64,000 nt of DNA from Balamuthia mandrillaris (taxonomy: Eukaryota; Discosea; Longamoebia; Balamuthiidae), in NCBI GenBank assembly GCA_031835245.1, contig JAVKOQ010000100.1:1-64000 (forward strand), given 5' to 3'. Under the pieces are notes generated by a model, which had not been told where the DNA came from, did no database searches, and saw only the letters and a program-made list of their open reading frames with translations. The first letter of the stretch is position 1. Every line of letters starts with the position of its first letter. Position numbers and translations under genes: made by a program. Shown one piece after another: positions 1 through 8,449 of this stretch.

Positions 1-26
1 AACCCTAACCCTAACCCCTAACCTAA
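1..26. repeat. Telomeric repeat, left chromosome end
   Basis: The first 26 bases are imperfect copies of AACCCT, one with an extra C and one with a base missing. A C-rich strand running 5' to 3' into the chromosome is the expected orientation at a left telomere with a TTAGGG-type G strand. Only about four units are present, so the assembly reaches the telomere but truncates it. This repeat type is shared by animals, fungi and several protists, so it does not identify the organism. Confidence 0.85.
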
Positions 27-640
27 ATGTTTTCCGCGAATTTTGAACATGACTTAGGTTTTTTGCGTCCGTCAGGCTCCGTTCAATCCGAAATTGGCCT
101 GTACAAGTGCCGCTCCGTCGGAGCGCCATGTTTTCCGCGAATTTTGAACATGACTTACTTTTTTTGCGTCTGTTAGGCTCCGTTCAGTCCGAAATCAGCC
201 GGTGTAAGTGCCGCTCCGTCGGAGCGCTATGTTTTCTGCGAATTTTGAACATAACTTAGTTTTTTTGCGTCCGTTCAGACCCGTTCAGTTCGAAATTGGC
301 CTGTACAAGTGCCGCTCCATCGGAGCGGCATGTTTTCCGCTAATTTTGAACATAACTTAGTTTTTTGGTGTCAGTTAGGCTCCGTTTAGTCTGAAATTGG
401 CCTGTGCAAGTGCTGCTCTGTTGGAGCGGCATGTTTTCTACTCATTTTGAACATGACTGACTCTTTTTATCTCAGAACAACAATGTTCTGTCCAAAATCG
501 ACCTTAGAAGGTGCCGCTCCATCGGAGCGCTGTGTTTTTTGCTCTGTTTGAACGTGACATGGTTATTTTGCTTTTTATTAACGACTGTAACTCGGCATTT
601 ATGTTATCACACCCTGCTCCATCGGAGTGCTGTGTTTTCG
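27..640. repeat. 101-bp subtelomeric tandem array
   Basis: Units begin near 27, 128, 229, 330, 431, 532 and 632, a spacing of 100-101 bp. Each opens with a phrase like ATGTTTTCCGCGAATTTTGA and closes with a dyad centred on GCTCCGTCGGAGC. Copies nearest the telomere are the most alike. Those after 431 diverge, and the last one fades into CT-rich DNA. No coding potential is seen. The layout is that of a telomere-associated satellite. Confidence 0.9.
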
Positions 641-1565
641 CTGGATTTTTCACATGCCTTTGTTTTTTTCCCTTTCACTCAAGTCCTTAACTCGTTTTTC
701 ATGCCTCTATGAGTGTTGTGCTAGTGTTATCAGTTTTTTTGATCTTTCACTCCTTTTTTTTTTCACTTCCTCACTTCAACTCCCTCTTCATTCAGACAGA
801 CTTCTAGTTGCTGACCTGTGACTACTATCACCAAGCCATGCACAAAAAGTTGTTGTTTGTTTACCCTTGGCATTGTTTAACTTGTTCATTACAATGTTTG
901 GTTCGATTGAGGAGCCACACCCTCCTTTAGCCTACTTGAGGAGCCGTCCCCTGCATGCTCGTCCAGTTCTTCCCACGAACCATAATTCTGGGGCAGCAAC
1001 GCCCTGAGGACGACGGTTATCCACCTTAATTTTTTTGACCGTTAGTTTTTTGTTTTCATCATCAGCTAAGCAGAAACTGCCAGACACGCACACACGTCCA
1101 CACACACACCCACTCACGCATAGCAACTCCTCCCTGTTATCCCCTTTTTTTCTTCGTTTTTTTTTTTCACTTTGTTCTCAGCTACTTTCTTTGTGCAAGT
1201 GGTTGATATTACTTCTTTCTCCAACACTTGCACTTTCCCCCTTTTGCACTCCCTGTAATTGAGTTTTAGTTTTACTACCCCTCCTTTCTTTTGGACCTTC
1301 AAATCAAAACAAAACACAAAAAAAAAAAAACCAACTGCTGTTGTTCTACCTGTGCCTCTGGTTGACCTTGCAACTTGATCTATACTCTGCTGTGCGTACT
1401 ACTTTTAGTTTGTTCACTCTCCTGTTTTACTACATACAGACTTCTTTTGTGTGGTGTGTGTGTGTTTATATATTGTGGGCCATAACTTGCATTGTTCTTT
1501 TCTCCTTTTTTTTTAACACAATCACCTCCTGGTGAGGCTTTCTCTTCCTCAAACTCTCTCAAGCA
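641..1565. other. Gene-free CT/T-rich spacer between the two satellites
   Basis: This stretch is T- and CT-rich on the plus strand with homopolymer runs, for example around 1310-1335. Short open frames exist in several phases, but none has a recognisable domain or splice structure. I see no gene. Confidence 0.6.
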
Positions 1566-3180
1566 GTTAGCACTCCGATGGAGCGCTGCTTTCACGCTCC
1601 TCTTTTGCACCACTTCTTCTTCTTTCCCTCTACAACCCTGTTCTGTTCGGACTTGGTTGTTCTCATTTTTTTTTCACCTCCGCCCAAAATCACTTGTGTA
1701 GTTAGCACTCTGTTGGAGCGCTGCTTTCGCTCCCCTATTTTGCACCACTTCCTTCATTCTCTCCCCACGACCCTGTTCCGTTGGGACTTGGTTGTTTTCA
1801 TTTTTTCGTCACCCTTTCCCAAAATCCTGCTTGGGGTTAGCGCTCCGTCAGAGCGCTACTTTCGCTCCTTATTTTGCACTATTATCTCTTTTCTCCCCTC
1901 ATGACCCTGTTCTGTTCGGACTTGGTTGTTTTTATTATTCTTCATCCCTACCCAAAATCACTCGTGCAGTTAGCCCTCCGTTGGAGCGCTACTTTCGCTC
2001 CCCTATTGTGCATCACTCCCTTTTCATTCCCTCCACAACCCTGTTCTGTTCGGACTTGGTTGTTTTCATTTTTTTTCACCCTCGCTCAAAATCACTCGCA
2101 TAGTTAGCGCTCCGTCGGAGCGCTGCTTTCGCTCCCCTATTTTGCACCACTTCCTCTTTTCTCCCTCCACGACCCTGTTCTGTTCGGACTTGGTTGTTTT
2201 CATTTTTTTTTGACCCCCACCCAAAATCACTCACATAGTTAGCGCTCCGTCGGAGCGCTACTTTCGTCCCCCCTAATTTGCACCACTTCCTTTTCATTCC
2301 CTCCACGACCCTGTTCAGTTTGGACTTGGTTGTTTTCATTTTTTCGTTGCCCTTTCCCAAAATCCTGCTTGGGGTTAGCGCTCCGTTGGAGCGCTACTTT
2401 TGCTCCCCTATTTTGCATCACCCCCTTTCATTCTCTTCATGACCCTGTTCTGTTCAGACGTGGTTGTTTTTATTTTTATTTCACCCCCACCCAAAATTAC
2501 TCACACAGTTAGCGCTCCGTCGGAGCGCTGCTTTTGTTCCCCTATTTTGCACCACTTCCTCCTTTCTCCCCCCATGACCCTGTTCCATTGGGACTTGGTT
2601 GTTTTTATTTTTTTTTTCACCCCTACCCAAAATCACTTGCATTGTTAGCGCTCCATCAGAGTGCTGCTTTTGCTCCCCTATTTTGCACCACTTCCTCTTT
2701 TCTCCCCCCATGACCCTGTTCTGTTGGGACTTGGTTGTTTTCATTTTTTCATCACCCTTTCCCAAAATCCTGCTTGGGGTTAGTGCTCCTTTGGAGCGCT
2801 ACTTTGCTCCCTATTTTGCACTATTATCTCTTTTCTCCTCCCATGACCCTGTTCTGTTTGGACTTGGTTGTTTTCATTTTTTTTCACCCTCTCCCAAAAT
2901 CCTACTTGGGGTTTGTGCTCTATTGGAGCACTACTTTTGCTTCCTTATTTTACATCACTCCTTTTTTATTCCCTTCACACCTCTGTGCTTTTCAAACTTT
3001 GTCATTTTGACTTTTTTGGTTTCCTTCCTCTCCCTTATTCACCCACGCTGTTGGTGCTCCGATGGAGTGCTACTTTTTCTTCCCTATTTTCCTCCTCTTC
3101 CTCTGTTATCCCTCACAACCTGATTTTACTCAAACTTGGTTGTTTTTTTTCTTATTCATTCTTTGCTGCAATTGCTTGTG
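1566..3180. repeat. 135-bp subtelomeric tandem array, about 12 units
   Basis: Units start near 1566, 1701, 1836, 1969, 2103, 2238, 2374, 2508, 2644, 2779, 2911 and 3050, with spacing of 132-139 bp. Each begins GTTAGCGCTCC, carries a dyad of form AGCGCTCC-N3-GGAGCGCT, then a CT-rich segment, then a GTTCGGACTTGGTTGTT-like segment, a T run and CCCAAAATC. Long open frames across it are only periodic translation of the repeat. Two subfamilies alternate, distinguished by the segment before the dyad (CCTGCTTGGG versus CACTCGCAT-like). Confidence 0.92.
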
Positions 3181-3425
3181 TGGATGAAGAGGAAGAAACA
3201 GAGGAGAATGATGATGATGATGATATTATGATTATATCCAGTTAGATTATATATATATTCCTATGAGAAAATTGAAAAAATTGCTACTTTGCCCCACTTT
3301 ATCCGTTGGACTTATAGACTTAAAGTTTTATAGAATGGACCATGGGGAGTTGAATGCTGTAGGTTCTGAGTACCCGCCCCTAACCCCCTAGAAAGGAGCT
3401 TGGGTTGGTGGAGAACAGTACAGTT

Positions 3426-3472
3426 CAAGAACACTGCAAAAAGGTAGACAACACCTTTTTGCAGTGTTCTTG
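3426..3472. repeat. Perfect 20-bp inverted repeat with 7-nt loop
   Basis: The arm at 3426-3445 (CAAGAACACTGCAAAAAGGT) is exactly reverse-complemented at 3453-3472, leaving the loop AGACAAC. It lies alone between the 135-bp array and the first putative genes. It could form a stable hairpin in RNA or a cruciform in DNA. I see no target-site duplication or coding sequence that would make it a transposon end. Confidence 0.85.
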
Positions 3473-3892
3473 GAGTAACAACAGAAAAAGGAAGGCTTTG
3501 GGCTTGTGTTCTTCTTCATTGTGGAAAGGGGAAGGGAGGGGAGGGTGAATTAATGGTACATAAAGCTGTTGTGCAATAATTGAGCAAGACAAAAACTCAT
3601 ATTTTCCCCTCAAATTATGGGACAAACCTGAATAATAAGCCCCAGGGTGTATGCAAAAAAAAAACAGAGGTGATAAAAGGGTGGGTCCTCAAGCGACTTT
3701 TTTTTTTCCGTCCTCTGATTTTTTGTCGACATTCTCACACTACAGAGTGCAAACCAGCGGGAGAAACACAAAAAAGACAAGAAAATAAAGGAATGGATTA
3801 TTTTTGAAGAAAAGAGGACAAAGCAACTTCTCCTGGATGGTTTGGATCTTTGAGTGTGCCTTGGATACGCCCAACAAAAGTCAGCAAAGCTG
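3473..3892. other. No supported gene
   Basis: The stretch is A/T-rich with mononucleotide runs. Short open frames on both strands lack recognisable domains, and I see nothing to annotate. Confidence 0.5.
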
Positions 3893-4312
3893 CTAAATGT
3901 GCACAATTACCACCGCTCTCACCATTCTTGCAAAGACAGAAGCACCACATTCGTTGCCGTAGTTCCCTCCAAGAAAGAACTGGTTGTCTGTGGCGAAGCA
4001 AGTCGAATCAAGATGTAGGGGGGAGTGGTACTTTTTTGAAGCTGACATGCTTGGTCGGCATCGATTGTGAAGAAGAGCATGGCCATTGCTGATAATGAAA
4101 CGAATGTTGGACTCAGCGAAGTCACAGCCATCGGCGAACTTTCCAGAACGATTCACTGATGACGAATAAACCTCCTCTTGCTTTGGTCGGGCGACTGTAG
4201 GAGTTGCAAATAGATAGCAAAGAAGCTTGTGAGTAAGTGCTGGAAAAATAGAAAAAGAAGCCTCGTGTGTAAGAGAGCTCCAGCAAGATGATTGCTCTCC
4301 CAACACTTGCAT
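3893..4312 (-). CDS. Possible hypothetical protein (two competing frames)
   Basis: Two overlapping minus-strand frames are open here. One runs 4312-3893 with a fairly natural composition in its second half (FADGCDF, GGNYGNECGAS). The other runs 4131-3919 and opens with MAVTSLSPTF plus a hydrophobic stretch that resembles a signal peptide. They cannot both be coding. I recognise no family, and no clear intron joins either to neighbouring sequence. It could equally be chance open sequence near the telomere. Confidence 0.22.
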   Translation of the reverse strand: MQVLGEQSSCWSSLTHEASFSIFPALTHKLLCYLFATPTVARPKQEEVYSSSVNRSGKFADGCDFAESNIRFIISNGHALLHNRCRPSMSASKKYHSPLHLDSTCFATDNQFFLGGNYGNECGASVFARMVRAVVIVHI

Positions 4313-4443
4313 TCGCTTTCGAGCTGTAAGAGGAATAACAAATATGGGTCATGTAGAAGCAACAGATGAAATGTGGTCTGCGAGGTTTTTTGAATTTGAT
4401 AAAAAAGTAGTTAATATATTGTTGAAAAGGAGAGCGAGAGAGC

Positions 4444-4517
<74 letters not shown>

Positions 4518-5151
4518 AAGAGAGAGAGAAGGGAAAAAACGAAAAGAAAAAAAAAAGAAAAGCAGTACTGTCATAAGAGGCAGGTTTTCATTGCGTCAAA
4601 GCAAGCTCAGCTTCATCGGGAGAGGTCTCATCGATCGAACGAAGTTTTTGATGAATTAACGTTAGTAGATTTAAGTGCTGTCTTCAGCTTCTTCACTTTC
4701 GCTTCAACTTGAGTCCTCTTCTTCTCTGCGCTTTCCAAATCTTCCTCTGCCTTCTCTAGTTTTCGTTTTTTCTGAATAAATTCTTTAAGCAAGCGTGCTT
4801 GCCGCCGTTGAAGAAGAGATTGTGCGCGTTTGCTGTTGCCCTCAAGATTTTGTTTTTTTCCAACAGTAGGTGTTTTGTTGAACGTGGGTTGATCGCGACA
4901 GAACTTAGTGCGATCGTAGTGTTTGTCGCAAATCGCAGAGTTCTTCGTGCTTTCAAGGGTGTGTCCTTCGAGAACAGAGCAGCGACAGCATCATCAGCTC
5001 TCGTCTTCTCCGTCCTTCTTCGCTGCTTTTCCCCTTTTTCCGTCTTGTCGACAAAAAAGGCAGAGGACGAAAAAAAGAAGCCATTGTTGAACGGTTCTTG
5101 CAAAAAAGAACGTACGTGCAAGGCTTTGTTTCTTTTGTACGTCATTTCAAC
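4313..5151. other. GA-repeat tract and unassigned open frames
   Basis: A (GA)n tract with a few substitutions spans about 4427-4530. Beyond it, opposing open frames at 4756-5169 (minus) and 4799-5176 (plus) cover the same DNA. The minus frame is basic, but neither has a recognisable domain, so no gene is called. Confidence 0.45.
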
Positions 5152-5532
5152 ATGGAAGCAGGGAAGCAAGAAGTAGAGAAGAGGGTGAAAGGCGAAATAG
5201 AGGAGGCGAAAGGCGAAATAGAGGAGGTGAAAGGCGAAATAGAGAAGCTGAAAGGCGAAATAGAGCAGCTGGAAGGTAAAATAGAGAAGCTGGAAGGCGA
5301 AATCGACCGTGCAACAAATGAATCAAAGAAGAAGAGCGGCGAGGAAGCTGAAAGTATCACCATGCTCAGAGAGAGACGACAGAGGCTCATCAAACAACAA
5401 GAGAACCTAACCAACCAACAAAAAACCCTGACTAAAGAACATGAAGGACTTTACGAAAAGCTTAGCGACCTGCGCCAGCAACTAAGAGCAACTTCCCCAA
5501 GGAACACAACAGGCACGCTTCCCTGTTCATAA
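5152..5532 (+). CDS. Small coiled-coil protein with heptad repeats
   Basis: From the ATG at 5152 the frame encodes about 126 residues. Residues 11-50 are six in-frame 21-bp repeats translating to heptads of the type GEIEEAK, GEIEEVK, GEIEKLK, GEIEQLE. The rest is rich in Q, K, R and E (RQRLIKQQ, LSDLRQQL), so almost the whole protein should be a coiled coil. An ATG further upstream (5098) is also in frame. It precedes the nuclease-kinase gene on the same strand. I found no donor site joining it to that gene, but its heptads resemble the latter's N-terminal repeats, so it may be a separated first exon or a paralogous fragment. Function unknown. Confidence 0.5.
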   Translation: MEAGKQEVEKRVKGEIEEAKGEIEEVKGEIEKLKGEIEQLEGKIEKLEGEIDRATNESKKKSGEEAESITMLRERRQRLIKQQENLTNQQKTLTKEHEGLYEKLSDLRQQLRATSPRNTTGTLPCS

Positions 5533-6065
5533 AAATTAATCCACCCCCTCTCCCCCTCTTCCCTTCTCTCCCTCTCCCTTTTTCCCACTCTCCCCATGCC
5601 TTTCTCCTGTCCCTCTTCTTGCGCCTCTCCCTCGCACGCCAGTTGCGTGGCATATCTTTGCAGCTGCACAGATACTAAAACACGAACCAAACCAAAAAAA
5701 CAAACAAACAAACACGCAAAAGGGACCGATCGTGGTACTGCCGCGTCCACTAGCTCTGGTCTAGAGGCTCCCTTTTCAAACCTCCATGTGAGCCCCCCCA
5801 GCCTACTAGAAAAAGGCAAAGGTGAGCATTCCCTCCTCTTGTCGTATTTTACTCCCTAATTTCCGTTCCCTTCACCAAACCTTCCCACAACCTTCCTTCT
5901 TCGTCTTCACCTTCACAACAATCTGCTCCTTTTCTCACCACTTGTCTCTTTCACTGGTAAGAGCCAACACCTGCCACAGGCAGTCCACTCCGGCATGTGA
6001 CTAATGTCGGTAGGTTCCTACCCTTCCCTCTGACTCTTTATGTTTGTTTTTTTTTTGTCCCTAAG
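5533..6065. other. CT-rich interval, possible 5' region of the nuclease-kinase gene
   Basis: The sequence is pyrimidine-rich with possible donors (GTGAGC at 5821, GTAAGA at 5955) and a CCTAAG acceptor-like site just before the ATG at 6066. It may hold a 5' exon and intron of the following gene. No coding exon can be assigned. Confidence 0.35.
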
Positions 6066-7296
6066 ATGTTGTGGCAATGCATTCTAGACATTAAACGGCT
6101 GGAAGAAAGAATGATGGGCGAAGTGCAAAAGGCCACAAGCGAAATGAAAAATGCCACGAGCGAAATGAAAAATGCCACGAGCGAAATGAAAAATGCCACT
6201 TACAGGGACAGGACAGAACGTGCGTCCATACCCATTATTTCCTTTTCACTTTGAATTTTTACAAGCAATCACATGATGATAATAATCACAAAAACACCAG
6301 GGAGTACTCCGTCAACTTTTGCAGAGAGGTACCAGCGATTACCAGTGAAGAACAAAGTGGTTGAGCCATGGTTCCCTATCCCCAACCAACGAAAAGCAAA
6401 GGGGGATAACCCATTATTTCATCCTCGTGGGTGTCCTTCGGCAGGCGCCTCTGAAAGTAAAGTCGTTCAGCCATACTGGTCAAGTCAACTGAAGCGCCTT
6501 TCGAAGCTCTTTCCGGACCTGCCTATCTCCTTGGTGGATACTTACAACAAGGTGTCTTTCGGCAGGCGCAAGCCAGACGTTGTGGGCTACTTGAAGGACA
6601 AACCAAAGAGCATATTTTACATCACATTGCTGGGCGATGTCAAAGCAAGGCGTACAAAGACAAAGGAAGACTTTGACGATTCTGAGAAGGGTCATCTACA
6701 CTCCTTTCTCGAAGAGCTCCTGTTTGAATACCAGCCCTACCGTAGTGTGGTGAATGGGTTCCTCACAGATGGCTGTCTAATCCAGTTCTTCCGTCTACAG
6801 AAGCTCCCAACCGCAGTTAAGTGGACCGAGAGCCCCGTCCTTCATCTACACAGCACTGGTGGCCAGTGGCTACTAGGACTGCTTCAGAGCAAAGCTGCAC
6901 ACGGTTTACCTTCAGACATCGTCATCGATGAAGAGCCAGTCATCATGAATGAGCTTCTTGGCATCGGCGGGTCTGCTGTCGTGTACAGCGGCCAGTACAA
7001 AGGTATTTCCCTGAGTTTGACAAAAACAAACAACAATAGATGGGTTCATGATTACTGATGATGATCATGATGGTAATAGGTGAAAAAGTGGTTGTTAAAA
7101 GGTTCAACTCGGCGGACAAAATAACTCACTTGCAGAATGAAAAACGCTGCCTGGAGGAGGTCAAAGACTTGGTGCCTTTGGTCCCAAAACTCGTTGCCGA
7201 TGATGTGGAGCAGCTTGTACTTTTACTTAGTCCTGTCGGAGGACACTTCGCTTCTCGGCTTTCCCACTGTACCAACCGCAATACTGTACGTCCATT

Positions 7297-7327
<31 letters not shown>

Positions 7328-8075
7328 GTTCTTATTATTTTCAAACTGACTGGGCCACGACCGCCAGACAACGCTTGCCATGGCGGATGATTTCTGTCAA
7401 CTGGTGAATATTCTTGAGCAGGTCCACCGCAACTACGGATTGGTCCATCGGGACGTGCGTCTATCCAACTGCTTTCGACATCTAGACACTGGAATGGTAA
7501 TGTTGTCCTCATTCTCTCTTCTTCTGTTCTCTTCCTCCTTGCCGTGTGGCTGGAGCTAACATTAGCCGACTTGTTCAACTACACTTCCCCTTATGTTTGT
7601 GTCTCGTCATCACCATTGTATTTATTACACCTCTCATCAGGTATTTCTTAACGACTGGGGCTGCGCAACTAAAGCGGGAAAAAAGGTGAAGTTCTCTGGT
7701 GCCTTGCAATATGCCCCAGAGCATGTTATTCAGTGCTGGCACTTGAATAAGACCTATGAACCTACCTTTGCTCATGACCTAGAGATGGTAGTGAAGAGTG
7801 TCTTCCAGACTCTATTCTTCACCACCTTCGAGGAGATACGTGCAGAAGAGGAGGCAGAAAAGATCATCGAGTTTTGGCATTACCATCTGACACCGACAAT
7901 TTGGTCCTCCATGCTGGCTGCTGCCCAAAAGGAAGAATATGAAAGCCTCAAGGCACAGATTCGAGACCTCCTGCCTGGTACTCACCACTCACCACCACGT
8001 TGTATGTTTTATTTATTTCTAATCGACCAACCAATCACTTTCCTCCTTCCTCAAGGGAGTACGAATGCTGGTTGA
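6066..8075 (+). CDS. Crinkler-type PD-(D/E)XK nuclease-like/protein kinase fusion
   Basis: Exons are read as 6066-6219, 6301-7002, 7080-7285, 7368-7496, 7641-7977 and 8056-8075; each junction has GT-AG and matching phase, giving about 515 residues. The N-terminus holds three in-frame 21-bp repeats (heptads ATSEMKN). Around residues 140-165, KPDVV followed by LLGDVK fits the D...(D/E)xK metal site of a restriction-nuclease fold. A protein kinase follows: glycine loop GIGGSAVVYSG (about 270), lysine in VVVK, HRDVRLSN (about 380), DWG replacing DFG (about 403), and APE. All catalytic residues look intact. A nuclease-like domain joined to a kinase is a known Crinkler/CR effector architecture; target and role here are inference. 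The last exon is uncertain, because a longer C-terminal frame (EYECWLNQW) is out of phase. Confidence 0.75.
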
Positions 8076-8449
8076 ACCAATGGTTGTGCAGGAATAACTC
8101 CTCATACGCCCTAGCCGCCATGGATTTTGGTGGCTGAACTGGGTGTACCCATGATGCACACGTATCATGAGCAAAGTAAAACATGTGTGTATGTTTGTAA
8201 TAAGAATAACCTAACGGACACCAACTCGATGACTGAGGGAAAAGACCTTTATTTGAGTGAAGATATAGAAGGAGAGATGGGAATAGGTATTACGGGAGAG
8301 TGATATAACAGTTTGGTCTTATGCTGGTGTGTTGTTGTTCTGGTCATTATCTCCTAGTGCAATTGAAGCAAACATTGGTGAAAAGCGATCAAAAAATTGT
8401 TCCTTTGTTGTCTGCTCACAATATTGAAGGAGAAGAGGATTGGTTGTCT
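8076..8449. other. Intergenic between convergent CR-type genes
   Basis: This 370-bp stretch separates the 3' ends of the nuclease-kinase gene and the NTPase gene. The plus frame EYECW...AMDFGG continues to a stop near 8136, one base out of phase with the reconstructed kinase exon. Otherwise I see nothing. Confidence 0.5.

Noticed and set aside
627-3245. Series of 60-174 residue open frames across the satellites
   Set aside because: They follow the repeat period, occur in several phases and both strands, and have no domain content.
7970-8136. Longer kinase C-terminus (EYECWLNQW...)
   Set aside because: Attractive sequence, but neither GTACTC (7978) nor GTATGT (8002) as donor gives the needed phase with the acceptor at 8055.
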